Positions 1-12,471 of a stretch of 64,000 nucleotides of DNA are shown here, piece by piece. The stretch comes from Penicillus capitatus (lineage: Eukaryota > Chlorophyta). A model generated the notes under the pieces. That model worked only from the letters and a program-made list of their open reading frames with translations, made no database searches and was not told the DNA's origin. The position numbers and the translations under genes are program-made. Position 1 is the first letter of the stretch, and each line of letters begins with the position of its first letter. The DNA is taken from assembly GCA_965649825.1 (NCBI GenBank), contig OZ287696.1, positions 1,302,001 to 1,366,000 on the forward strand, written 5' to 3'.

Positions 1-1875
1 GTGCGGAACAGTGGCATTCGTTCCTTCTTTGCCGCCATGGTGAGCTACGGTTCAAAGTTCTGCCTGGATGATTGGAATCGATGTCTCTCCGATGTGCTGC
101 TGCCCCTGCTCAAATCGGTCTACTACATCTCCATGACCTCCAGCAGCGACGAAACGGAGGCCGTGGAGCTCGGAAAAGAAAAGGGACGCAGCGTCATGAT
201 GTTGATGCACTACAGCCGCAATACAGAGAGGAAACAGTGGGAAGAGACAATGGTCTTGGCCCTCAATGGTCTCTGCAAGATCTTGCGACTCTATCTGCCT
301 CTACTTCTGAGCCTCAGCGCTTTCTCCCAGGCCTGGGACCAGATCGCTGTCATCTGCAAGAATTCGTTGGCTCAAGGGACGAAGGATGCAGCACTGGCCG
401 CCATTGCCCTGATCGTTCAGGTGTCTGAGACATTCGGCACGTCGACAACACAGCTGCCCACGCAGACAATGTCACTGATCTTGAGATCGTTGGACGAGAG
501 CATCGAACTTGTCACCCATCCAGAGTCCCTCACGCCGGCCATTGTCCGATTCGAACTTGTCAAAGCCATCGGTGCCATTGCACACAGCACCAAACGCATC
601 TTGCCGGAATCTTCCATGTCGAGAATCATAGAGTGGATTCAGAAATTGGCATGCAAACCGTTCAATACCGAGGAAGCCACACAGAACGTGTCAGACATGC
701 TTCCAATAGTGCAGAAAGAGATGCTGTCGGTGATGGCAAGCTTGCCTGAAGATCCAGATGACCATCTCTGGATGGAGGTGACACAAGCGCTGTGTCGTTT
801 TCTCTATCCGGATGCCATGGATTTCGAAGATCCTCTCCGACAGCCAATCTCTCTGCCATCCACTTTCCACCGATCGCCAGAATCGTCCATGCTGCTCTGG
901 TTGACGCACATCGTCGAGCAGTTGGAGAAGATCTACCTGACGAACATCTCGAAGGACCTCCAGGGGGAGCTCTTTTCAATGGTCTTGTCCTCATTGACGC
1001 GGTGCATGGCATCCGGATTCGTCCACCACGCTGAGACGCCTGCTCTCTGGATCAAAGCGGCTTCACTGTTCAGATCTGTCCTGGATGTGGGCCTCACGTC
1101 GATGTCCGAAGATTCCAGACACGGATACGACTGGATGTGCAAATGGGAGACGATTGTCAGTTCCTTCGAGGCCGTGTTCAGTGGCAAGCATGTCAAGATC
1201 GAGCATGTGCCTCCTTTGGATCTCTTCTCCAGTGCTGCTGCCTCGGAGTTGAAGCTTTCGCTGCTGGATGTGCTGTCCGATGTCATTATGTCTTCCTACC
1301 ATCGAATGTCGGAAACGACGTTGAGGCGATTGATCGCGCTCATCGATGCCACCATCACGCTGCATGCCGATCAGCACGAAGATAATGGTCCAGCTGGAAA
1401 TCTCTGTCATTCATGTCTGCGAAAACTGTTCGTTCTCTGCAGTCATTCCAACGATTTCTCCGTTTCTGTTATCGCCCTGCCGCTCTTTATCCGTCGATGC
1501 AAATCGATTCTGGGCGTTTTTTCCGCAAAGAATGCGGAAACGAGCACGACGCATCTGTCGCTTGTTCGTGTAGGAGAAGTGGTTTTTGTTCTGGAGATGC
1601 TTTCGTCTCTCAGAGTGTCCGCCGCTGTGGCAGAAGCGCTGCTGACTGAGCATCCTGTTTACCAGAAATTCTCTCCTAATCGTGGCGGCGGTGGCGGCGG
1701 ATCTTCATTGAGACGTTCGAATTCAACGGCATCATGGATCGTTTCCATGAGACGTCCGCATCTGTTGATGATCTATGACACCCTTTGCGACTGCGTCATG
1801 AGCAAAGAGGCGCATGTCCGAGTATTGGTGGGAGAATTGCTCAAATCCGTGGGTCAGGACATTGGATTCATGTAA
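1..1875 (+). CDS. MON2: MON2-like protein, C-terminal part (5' truncated)
   Basis: This is the last 624 codons of a large helical-repeat protein; the reading frame is open from the first base, so the start lies outside the window. The segment around residues 60-85, with HYSRNTERKQWEET, followed by a leucine-rich repeat-like helical region, matches the conserved C-terminal part of MON2, a relative of the large Sec7 ARF-GEFs. MON2 acts with Dopey proteins at the trans-Golgi and endosomes in membrane trafficking. No intron is needed in the visible part. A Gly run (about residues 562-568) followed by a Ser/Arg-rich stretch sits near the C-terminus. The stop is TAA at 1873-1875, 78 bp before the next start codon. 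The family assignment is firm from sequence pattern; cellular role is family knowledge. Confidence 0.85.
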   Translation: MRNSGIRSFFAAMVSYGSKFCLDDWNRCLSDVLLPLLKSVYYISMTSSSDETEAVELGKEKGRSVMMLMHYSRNTERKQWEETMVLALNGLCKILRLYLPLLLSLSAFSQAWDQIAVICKNSLAQGTKDAALAAIALIVQVSETFGTSTTQLPTQTMSLILRSLDESIELVTHPESLTPAIVRFELVKAIGAIAHSTKRILPESSMSRIIEWIQKLACKPFNTEEATQNVSDMLPIVQKEMLSVMASLPEDPDDHLWMEVTQALCRFLYPDAMDFEDPLRQPISLPSTFHRSPESSMLLWLTHIVEQLEKIYLTNISKDLQGELFSMVLSSLTRCMASGFVHHAETPALWIKAASLFRSVLDVGLTSMSEDSRHGYDWMCKWETIVSSFEAVFSGKHVKIEHVPPLDLFSSAAASELKLSLLDVLSDVIMSSYHRMSETTLRRLIALIDATITLHADQHEDNGPAGNLCHSCLRKLFVLCSHSNDFSVSVIALPLFIRRCKSILGVFSAKNAETSTTHLSLVRVGEVVFVLEMLSSLRVSAAVAEALLTEHPVYQKFSPNRGGGGGGSSLRRSNSTASWIVSMRRPHLLMIYDTLCDCVMSKEAHVRVLVGELLKSVGQDIGFM

Positions 1876-1953
1876 ATCTCGGAATGCGCCGGTGCGCGTA
1901 CCGTCATCGCATTTGACGGACCGATCACCATAGGGTCCGTCCGGCGCGACAGG

Positions 1954-3232
1954 ATGAACCCAATTCTGCTCACTCGGCGAGTCAACGGCGTCCTTCACGG
2001 TGACGCCTTCTATGTCGCGCGTCCATTTCTGAGGTGCGTTTCTCTTCTTCCTCGACCCGCACGACCAGCACCGACGACGCCATCCGGTAGATCTCCCATC
2101 GAGAAGCGCTGGATAGCGGTGCGTCCTTCGCGGGTATCCCTCTTCAGCACCTCGATTTCGAGGACTGATGCTTGACATGTTCCCAGTACTGCCCGAGTCG
2201 CAAGCAGCGATGTCTGCGGTGCTCAGCTTCAGAATCGGGTACCACTCCGTCGACCACACAACCAGAGGAGGAATTCTACGAAGTGATCACACTTGTCACA
2301 CTTTTGGACACATCTCCGGATGTTCTCTATTCCGCAGGTGATGCTCGAGAAACCATTAGGTATCCGATTCGCCCGCGGTAATGACAGTGGTGCCTACGTT
2401 GTCGAGAGCGACCCTACTTTGGGCAACACGGACGATCGTATCGAAGTCCTGTCACATCACACCGTCGACCTCTTCGCAGACTTTGTGTTCTTGCTCTTGA
2501 GATTGGTGACAAGGTGGACAAAGTCTCCGCCACTTTTGGGACAGACGTATGGGATGCCAAGAACTTTGGCCAGATCATCTACGCCATTCGCACACGTAAT
2601 GGCAAAGTCTACCTCAAGTTCAAAAAAATGTACGGCGATATGAGCGCCTTGGAAGAAGAGGACCTGACCGAGGAAGAGAAGCTGTGGCGTCGGGAGCAGT
2701 CCGGAGGCAACGTGGGTTACGGGACGCGACAGATTCAGGAACGGAATTACTTAGATAGCAGGAAGAAAGAAGTGGAACGCATGTCACTCTTCGAAGAGGC
2801 GCTGTCGAAGTTCCAAGGCGGCGAGATCGAAACGGCGCTGATCGATTTCGAGAATGTCATCGCAACGGAAGCTTCCAAGTTTATGGGTGACAACTTCTCC
2901 CGCATCTCAGATGTTGGCAAATTGGCACAGTACAATGCCGCGTGCTGCTATTCGATGCTCGATCAGATCGATGCAGGACTGGAGGCACTGGAGGCGGCTT
3001 TGAAACAGGGATTTGATGATTATACCAAAGTCCGCACAGATCCGAATCTGGAAAAACTACGAACGTCTGAAAAATTCACACCTATGATCAACAAAGTACG
3101 CATCCAAAGAATCTCACTCTTTTATTGAGTCCGTGTGCGCTGTCTGCTGTTGTGCAGTTTGATGAGCCGATCTTGAACGAAAACGCGATGAAAGTGATTC
3201 GTGGCATCTTGTCTTTTGGAAAAAAAGATTAA
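1954..3232 (+). CDS. MET1-like thylakoid PDZ/TPR protein
   Basis: Five exons can be joined in frame: 1954-2133, 2187-2282, 2338-2445, 2502-3095, 3158-3232, giving about 350 residues. An Arg/Ser-rich N-terminus of about 60 residues looks like a plastid transit peptide. It is followed by an acidic EEEFYE stretch, a PDZ-like domain (EKPLGIRFARG, GDKVDKVSATFGTD), then TPR-type helices (YNAACCYSMLDQ). The C-terminus NENAMKVIRGILSFGKKD resembles that of plant MET1/ZKT, a stroma-exposed thylakoid protein that assists photosystem II supercomplex formation. Introns are 53-62 nt, and two carry TCACACTTTT or GTCACATCAC near the donor. The last exon is only 25 codons and was found by similarity to the MET1 C-terminus. 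The first exon and start are the least certain part. The next gene begins 23 bp downstream. Confidence 0.85.
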
Positions 3233-3255
3233 GACGGATTTGGATTCTTTATGAA

Positions 3256-5629
3256 ATGGACGATTTTTGTCGAAGGTCATCGGTGTCGGACAAGGGAGGA
3301 AAGGCAAAGAAGTCGCCTCTCGTCCTCGACCTCGGCTACCCACGCGACATCGACGCGCACTATGCCTTCACGCGCGACGCTCCTCTCGGCAAAGGGGGAT
3401 TCGGTGTCGTCAAGCGTGTCCGACGCAAAGTATCGAACGAGACGTTTGCGTGCAAAGAGATATCCAAAGCGATGGATCCTTCTCTCGCCACACCCGAGAG
3501 ACAGAAACGTCATGTCGAGAACATTCAACGAGAAGTGGCGGTGTTGAAGACACTTAAAGGTTCACTCAATGTTGTGAACCTGGAGGCTGTCTACGAAAAC
3601 GATGAGAAAGTCTATATCATTATGGAATGCTGTTTTGGCGGCGAGTTGATTCACACCATTGGGTGTCGCCCATACTCCGAACAGACGGTTCAATGAAAAG
3701 AGTGATGATGATGATGTGACAGCTGATGTGGGCTGATGCAGGTCGCCAAGATTATGAAAGCTGTCATGCGGACGCTGGCACAATGCCACGAGCGTGGAAT
3801 TTTGCATCGTGATGTAAAGCCTGGAAATTTTATGTTTTCGCGAGAAGATGGGGGATCACACATTAAGGCCATTGATTTTGGTTTAGCCGTATTTTATACA
3901 GAGCAGGAGCTGCCGAGAAGGGATCTGGGATTTGATGGGACACCATGGTTCATGGCCCCAGAGGTACTGTCTTCTCAAGTGGTCCCGGCATCAGACGTGT
4001 GGAGCGCTGGTGTTATGGCCTACCAATTGCTCTCTGGGTTTCTGCCATTCGATGACAAAAAATGTCGAAATGCTCCTGCTCTTTCAGCTGTTTGGTAAGC
4101 GTCTCTTTCATTGCGATGTCTGTCAGGACTGTCGACAGGAAGTCGATACTGACAGACGAGCCAGATTTTAGCCAGCGTTGGTGGAAGGGTATCTCGAACG
4201 AGGCTGTGGACTTCATTAAGCAACTCCTGAACAAGTATAGCGACAGGCGAGATGAAGATTGTGTGCCGATGCTGTGTGGTACTATAGGGATCCTACGAAA
4301 CGGCCGACGGCGCAGGAGGCTCTGTCACACGTATGGATTCAGAGAGGCCCCACGCGGGACTCCATCGATGGAAACCTGCCGCATACCATTGTCCAACGCA
4401 TTCAGAGATTTGGTCAGTCGAGTCTATTCAAAAGAACAGTGCTGGACATGATTGCCAACGAACTGTTGCAGTCCTATATCGAAAAAACGCGCCATGCCGA
4501 AAGGTACCCCCTGTACCATCCATCACCCACATCTATGTCATGCAATGGGTACAGGCAACTTCTGCGGAGGTGTGCAGAGATGGGTCCTACGAAAGGATTG
4601 CCGTCCGGCGGAAGATCCGAGTATGGACAAACTCAAGCTATCGATGTGCTGAAGGGATTTTCCAACATGAGGAGATGGGGAAGCATGGCCGATATTTCAG
4701 CAGCCTCGCCCATGTCGATTGATGACTGGGAAGCTGTGCGAAGGGTCTCTCGATTGGCCCTCGATACCTCGCAGCACGGATCTGAGAGAATCAGCAGTCT
4801 GAGTCCCTCTTTCTCTCACCCAACGCCGCCATTGGATACGCCCTTCACTCAGGCAGCTATGGAAGAGCACGATTTCGGCTCACCCCCTCCCAGGGCAATG
4901 TCTCTCCAGGCTGTCTTGGAAGACAAAGAGGAACCTATGCCAGATATCTCATCTGATAGGGATACCCGTTATCGAGGCAGATCACTGATTAAAGATCTGT
5001 TGGAAGCACAGGGAGCAGCATCTTTCGAATCTTCGCCTTCTGCCCCAGATCCGCCGACGCTGCCTAACCATCGAGCACAGCGCGTCGAGAGCTTTCTCAA
5101 ATCGATGTTTGGAGTGGAGGATGCCAACGAGACGCGTAAAGTCATGGAGTTCCTCGATTTCGGCGTGTCTTCGAACATTACGGAGAAAGCGTTTGTGGAA
5201 GGACTGGAGAAGCTTGGATACGATATCGACGAGAGCGAAGTGTCCCACCTGGTCGAGAGTATGGCCCCTGGGAGCAACCACGTCAACTTCACACAGTTTG
5301 TTGCCAGCCAGATCGACTGGGAATCGTTGCAGCACACGCACAAAGATGCGTGGCTGTCCTGCGTGCGTCATGCTTTTGAGAGTATTGACAAAGATCAGGA
5401 CGGTGCTCTCTCGACCGAAGACATCATCAGCGCCATTGCTGGGAAAATCCCGAACAAAGATGATATCGATACGGCCCTTGAGCAGGCACGAGCTGAAGTG
5501 TGTGCTGCTGAGCTGAACATGTCTTTCGAAGATTTTTTGGTCGTGTTGCACGATGATCGATCGTCACGCCCGCTGCAGAACTTTGACTCCAGATTTAATG
5601 CCCATCCTCTTTCGCCCACTTCACAGTGA
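3256..5629 (+). CDS. calcium-dependent protein kinase (CDPK)-like
   Basis: Exons 3256-3687, 3742-4094, 4139-4234 and 4288-5629 join in frame. The protein has a complete kinase domain: GKGGFGVVK glycine loop, FACKE lysine, ILHRDVKPGN catalytic loop, IDFGLA, GTPWFMAPE and KRPTAQEAL. The order fits CDPKs of plants, algae and alveolates. A Ser/Pro-rich linker of about 150 residues follows, then a calmodulin-like C-terminus. Only one EF-hand loop looks canonical (DKDQDGALSTED); the others lack ligand residues, so calcium binding may be reduced. There is no obvious N-myristoylation glycine after the start Met. A segment starting at the GTACCC near 4503 could be an intron but is also open in frame, so I kept it as coding. 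The convergent polyprenyl synthase gene ends about 110 bp downstream. Confidence 0.87.
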
Positions 5630-5738
5630 AGTGTGTGACCAAATAACAAAAGGAAGATGTATAGAAGATTTGCAACGGACATGGCACAACGTTTGTAAGC
5701 CAGGCAACGAATTCAATGGACCCCTCGCTCTTCTCCAT

Positions 5739-7346
5739 TCATTTCTTTCTGTTGAGAACGAGATCGGACAGATGCAACAGAGCATCGTGGGCACACTGCG
5801 CCTCCTCGTGCATCGGAACTGGAAATTGATGCACCTGGAAGCAACACGAGTCATGATCCTGCTGACGGACAAAGGGTAAATGATCATCTCACCATTTTCT
5901 GAGCATCTCTCGTGTGCTGGCTTGCCAGTTCTCTCGCTTTCTGAATTCCCGAGCTCTTGTGTATAAGATCGATCGCCTGAGAGAAGTGGCAGCTGCCGAG
6001 AAGCTGAGAATCGCATGTACCTTGTCGATGTCGCCATTCTGTTTGAACTTGCGAACGATGAGCGGTCGGAGTTCTGGGAATTCGTTCATGGCAAAGAGCA
6101 CCTGGTCAACCGAACAGACCATTGCTCAATGGAATGAGCGCACTCTCTTGGCATACCTCCTCACCGGAGCAGTGGAGATGCCACTGTGGATATCATTCAA
6201 TGCCGGTTTGCCAAGCTCTCCACTCGTCGATGTGAAATCCAATACATCATCCACAATCTAAACCTCCCTCCACACGTGACAATCGCCACCGCCGTGTTAT
6301 ACGCTCTCACTTGGAATGCCATTCCGAGATGGCGGCCGTAATGAAAGACTCTCTCACAGATCTGTGCGCCGCCACCAGCACACAGAGTGATCGATTGTCG
6401 TGGCACGCAATGAGGGGAGTACTTCTGGTCCGTGGCCTCCCAAAATGGCTGCCGCTTTGGAGCTGTTTGCCATGAGGGATGCCGTTTTCTTGAACGTCTT
6501 TTCCAAGTAGTATTCCATTCTCACCAAATCCTCATCTGTCGCTGTCATCTAGCATCTCACTCTTTTGCCTATCCAGCGACATTGTGATCACACTATTTAC
6601 TTGCATGATTTCGCCACTGACAAGGTTTTCCAAGATCTTTGCCATCAGCATGATGACTTCGGGATGACGCAAGGCCGCCAATGTCACCGATGCGCGTGCC
6701 AGAAGGAAATCTCCGGCCAAAATGGCGAGCTTATTGCCCATTTCTGCGTTTAATGAACTCATCCCGCGTCGCGTTTCGGCATTGTCGATCACATCGTCAT
6801 GCAACAGACTCGTCACATGCATCAACTCGGCAATCTCCGCCAGGCGTTGCTGCCGTCGTCGCTCTTCGCGAATGTACGTCGACGAATGACGTTCGTCCAC
6901 TGTAAAGCGATCTGGCGAGAGTGGCGTCGGACTGAGAGCCGTCGCGAGCAAGAGCAGCAGACTCGGACGAAAGCGCTTCCCTTCGGCTCCAAATTTTAAA
7001 AAATAATCGGCCGCGTGAGAGAGCGCCGGGATCTCGGTGACCACACTCAGACGAATACGTTCCGATACCGTCTCCACCTCGCGACGGACGATTCCGAGTG
7101 GGTCTTTAGGATCTGGACCGTCTCCATGCGCTGACTAGAATCTCTTTGGCATCGAGGCGATAGATACCAGCCATTACCTGAATGCTCGGCACCGAGGCGA
7201 AGCCCCACGAGTAGAGTCCTGTAGGCGTGCGTGTGTTCGTTCGTTCGCGGAGTCAGTAGATCGACGCGAACCGTGTGGAAGAGGGAAGCGACAGAGGAAG
7301 GGCTGAACGCGACGACAAAGCGCCATGCCGCTGCGAATGATGCCAT
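5739..7346 (-). CDS. all-trans polyprenyl diphosphate synthase, organellar
   Basis: Exons on the minus strand join to a trans-prenyltransferase of the solanesyl/nonaprenyl diphosphate synthase type, which elongates isoprenoid chains for ubiquinone or plastoquinone side chains. Visible motifs are the FARM region LLHDDVIDNAETRRG and the second Asp-rich motif IVDDVLDFT, plus GKRFRP. The first exon starts MASFAAAWRF and resembles an organellar transit peptide. The last exon ends HLSDLVLNRKK, typical of the family C-terminus. Introns are about 45-65 nt. The joint after GDIDK removes a few residues usually present, so that boundary is uncertain. The start codon lies only 34 bp from the start of the divergent DHHC gene. 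Product chain length cannot be read from the sequence. Confidence 0.85.
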
Positions 7347-7380
7347 CTATGTACGTCGGTGTCATCTTGATGTCCATGCA

Positions 7381-8614
7381 ATGCTCGTGTTCATCGTGGT
7401 CTACGCCGTTGTCGTCGCTTCCATCGTGCTGGTGCTCTTGGTTGGAGAATGGCCATTGTTTCGCAAGACACCTGTCTCGTGGTGCCATTGGTTCGTGACA
7501 ACAGGCTTCCTGGAATGGAGCCTGTAATAACAAACACCACAGTGCTCACGCTTGGCGGCGAGACTCATGGACCGTCTGCTTTAGGGCGGGGATAGAGAGA
7601 TTCTGTGGCAGACGCATTGTGGATAGAGTGATGGAAATTGAACAGATCTGCTGCGAACGGCGCAATCCCATCGTGCAGGTGAGATGAGGATTCTAGGCAT
7701 CGCTGATGACGTGCTTGATTACAGATTTTCTATGGTCTGATCTTGGTCATCTGCTACACCGTCTACTACACGTCCCTCTTTTCACATCTCCCCAGTAAAG
7801 GACTGGCGCATTATCACGTGTCCGCGATCGCTTCCGAATTTCCGCTCTAGTGACACATCGCGCCCTCTGTGCAGGTATACAGGGACCGTCATGGCGTTGC
7901 TGTGCTTGCTGATGTTCGTCGCATGTTCTGTGTCGGATCCGGGAACCGTGACAGCTGATAACGTGGACCGCTACATTGCACTGTTTCCGTACGACAATCT
8001 CATTTTCCGAGAAGCCCGCTGCGGCACCTGTCACATCACGAAACCAGCTCGATCTAAACACTGCAGCATCTGCAAGAGGTGCATTTCCTCGATGGCTCTG
8101 CCACGGTGACGTGTCTTCTAGGTGTGTTGCTCGCCACGATCATCATTGCATCTGGGTCAATAACTGCGTTGGTAGCAATAACCATCGCTATTTCATCCTG
8201 TTCCTCCTCGTCAACTTCCTGGCATCGCTCTACGGGACAATCGCTGTGCCTCTCTTTCTCCACGGAGAAATCTCGCACTATCTCTATCGCCCTCTGAGAG
8301 AACGCGCCACTGGAAAGTTCATCGTCCTGGCACAGCATCCCCGTCGACTGCTGGAACTCGTCGCGCTGCGTTACACATCCCTCTTCACACTCGGCTGCTG
8401 CACTGCCGGCTTCACTCTGCTGCTCCTTGCTTTCCTTGTCTACCATATCTACCTCATCTGCGTTGGCAAGACATCCAACGAGCTGTTCAAATGGCGCCGA
8501 CTGCCAAAAGAGAAGAGGGGTCGCGGAAGCAATCGATATAACAAGGGCTGGCGACAGAATTTTATGGAGGTGCTATTTCCAATAGACGTCAATCGTCACC
8601 TGAAGGATCTATAA
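7381..8614 (+). CDS. DHHC palmitoyltransferase, ZDHHC4-like
   Basis: Exons 7381-7523, 7585-7678, 7725-7794, 7883-8078 and 8122-8614 join in frame. The protein S-acylates cysteines of target proteins in an internal membrane. An N-terminal hydrophobic helix ([20 protein letters not shown]) starts at the first Met. Further hydrophobic segments precede the Cys-rich DHHC domain: [21 protein letters not shown], then the catalytic [10 protein letters not shown]. Two transmembrane segments follow, and the C-terminal tail is basic. The layout and KPARSKHC pattern are closest to ZDHHC4. The initiator was chosen at 7381 because it opens the frame just before the first membrane helix. The stop codon TAA at 8612-8614 shares its last A with the ATG of the next gene, an extreme overlap for nuclear genes. 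Confidence 0.85.
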
Positions 8615-9546
8615 TGGGCGCACTGCTTTCGTATTTTGGAAGATATGAGACATATTACGCAAACTACGAAAAAGCTTTTGCGAAGCTAGAGAAAACGAAA
8701 GGAGATGTTCATAAACGCACGGCGTCGCGAACGACGCGTCGGAAGACGCTGTCTCGTACCTTTCTCTACTGTGGCACGCTACTGACCCTCTTGGCCGCCA
8801 TCTACGCATCTTGGGTGAATCTTGATATCGGCAAGATGTCTTTCCAATGCCTCTGTCCCGTCGAATAGGTTTTCCGCCAAGATGATGCCTTGTTTACATC
8901 CAGAGGCCGCATGCTACGGATATCCTTCTTTGTATTGGTTCCTACAGTACTTGCCATGTTGCATCACGGCTTGCTGTGTTGTTTTGATTTTTTGCATAAA
9001 TGGGATGAACGGCAATTGGTGAAGGTTGAGAAATCGATGGATGACATGCTGAAAGAACTGAAAGTCACATCAGCTACGCATTCAATCGTGCATCTTACTG
9101 TATGTCTTTACAGGATCGGAATCGCTACAATAAGATTCAAGAGCTTCTGCAGAGATACGATCCGGAAGAACGACAGAAGATGGAACTGCTGAAAACGATC
9201 AAGAAAGGACCACCAGCCCCTTCTCTCGAATCTTCGCCCGTCACATCAGAACAGAAGAAAATGTCGATTGGCACCTCGCTGATGTACGGAGCTGGCAAAA
9301 TCGTAGACAGTTTGGCAAATAAGATCATTGGTGATCAGCCAGAGCTGATTGCTGAAGTCGAGTACGCGTTACCCGGCCGTTTCTTAGTGTCTTCCAATGT
9401 GGTTGGTATCTGCTAGGAAGCTGCGATCCATGCTGCATGCATTGGAAGAGAAGAACGAAGCTCTGCAGCGCGAGAATGAGGATTTGAAGTCACAGTGCAC
9501 TCCTCACCCGCCTTCTGTTAGCAGCGAAACGTCACATCATGAATAA
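8614..9546 (+). CDS. Lunapark-like ER membrane protein
   Basis: Exons 8614-8814, 8869-9063, 9114-9361 and 9417-9546 give about 257 residues. The N-terminus [10 protein letters not shown], an amphipathic helix, two hydrophobic segments (around residues 50-67 and 80-105) and a following coiled coil match Lunapark, the protein that stabilises three-way junctions of the tubular ER. The segment YGAGKIVDSLANKIIGDQPE corresponds to the conserved stretch before the Lunapark zinc ribbon. However, no CxxC zinc ribbon follows; the last exon instead encodes a short coiled coil and a Ser/His-rich tail. The first intron starts GTGAAT and the second starts GTCACATCAGC. The ATG overlaps the stop codon of the upstream DHHC gene by one base. 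The family call rests on layout and short motifs, so moderate confidence. Confidence 0.7.
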
Positions 9547-9581
9547 TCAAGCGGACTGGCGTCGCTGCTGTCCAGATGTAA

Positions 9582-11217
<1,636 letters not shown>

Positions 11218-11342
11218 ACAGAGATCTATCTCCCAATCCCTCGATTCTGTTGACACAACCCTGCCTACTCCATTACGATCCATTCGACGCATTTTGACGC
11301 GTTGTTGCTGTAAAAGTGCGTTCTCTGGCCGAGACGGACGTG

Positions 11343-12436
11343 ATGGAATTCGACAGTGGACACTCGGATGCCGTCAATGCATTGCAACTGGATTACTATG
11401 GCCGACGGGTCGCAACGGCATCCTCGGACCATACCATACGCGTTTTCGATATCGGCGCAGAGACACCAACGCATGTCGCGACGCTGCAAGGACACACAGG
11501 ACCTATCTGGAATGTGGCATGGGCGCATCCAAAATACGGATCCTTGCTCGTCTCTTGTTCGTTTGACGCTACCGTCATCGTTTGGAAGGAGACAGAAACG
11601 GGCTGGGTTCAGGTCTGGTCCGAGAGACTGGCGATTGAGGCGCATACGTGTCGAGATGGTGTGTAGTTGTATCGGAGTCCACCTACCGTGCATTCTGCCT
11701 CGGTCAACGGAGTGGCGTGGGCATCGCACGAAGCGGGATTGATGTTTGCATCTGCCTCGTCTGATGGATCTGTCTGCGTCTTCGAGTGTCAATCGGATGG
11801 GAGTTGGACAGAATTGAAGGCAGAGTAGATAGGATATGCAAGAGTTGAGGCATGACGTGTGTGGATATAGATTCCGGGCGTCGATGCCATTTCGTGCACT
11901 TCTATCTCCTGGGCATCGCCTGGTTTGTCCGATTCGCTGACAAACGAAAGCGGTGATGCGCAAACATCTATGCAGTTGGTTGTCGGCGGATGCGAGAACT
12001 GCTTAAAGGTGTGAGATATCTCACACTTTTGAACGGGTACCAAGACAAACGTCTGCTTAGATTCTATCAAGGACTGCTAACGCCGCCTGGCGATTGGAAC
12101 AGAGGTTGGTTGCACATACCGACTGGATTCTGGATGTTGCCTGGGCGCCGATGCTGTCGACAGTACGTCCCACGATCGCGAGTGTGGGACAAGACGGCAA
12201 GGCACATCATCTCACACTTTTTTTTCGCTTCTCACACATGATTACAGGTCATTGTATGGAAAGAGCGGGCTAAAGGTCAATGGGAGCATCACATCGTTCA
12301 CGAAACGGCCGTTCCTGTCTGCGGTGTCCACTGGTCAGTGACTGGCAATGTCTTGGCCGCAATGGATGCACATCAAGACGTCTTTTCATGGAAAGAGAAT
12401 CAGCTAACCGGCAAATGGACGCTACTGAAAGACTAG
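11343..12436 (+). CDS. SEC13: Sec13 WD40 protein
   Basis: Five exons (11343-11612, 11667-11825, 11871-12008, 12061-12201, 12248-12436) encode about 298 residues with six WD-type repeats. SSDHTIRVFD, GHTGPIWNVAWAHP, SFDATVIVWKE, SVNGVAWASHE, HTDWILDVAWAP and VCGVHWSVTGN follow the Sec13 order. Sec13 forms the COPII outer cage with Sec31 and is also part of the nuclear pore Y-complex. The start was set at 11343, the first ATG in frame. Two introns are unusual. The one after GQDGK has a GC donor (GCACAT..ACAG). The one after LKAE can only be joined in frame as GAG|TAGATA..ATAG|ATT or with a one-base shift, neither a GT-AG intron. Both contain short repeats and may have alternative junctions. Confidence 0.9.
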
Positions 12437-12471
12437 TCCCTCGACACGATGTCGGTCCGATCACATGATGA

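Noticed and set aside
4503-4590. possible intron in the CDPK linker (GTACCC..GTGCAG)
   Set aside because: Removal would shift the reading frame away from the EF-hand region, whereas the unspliced sequence stays in frame.
5109-5516. second plus-strand frame within the CDPK C-terminus
   Set aside because: Shadow of the EF-hand coding frame, no start context or motif.
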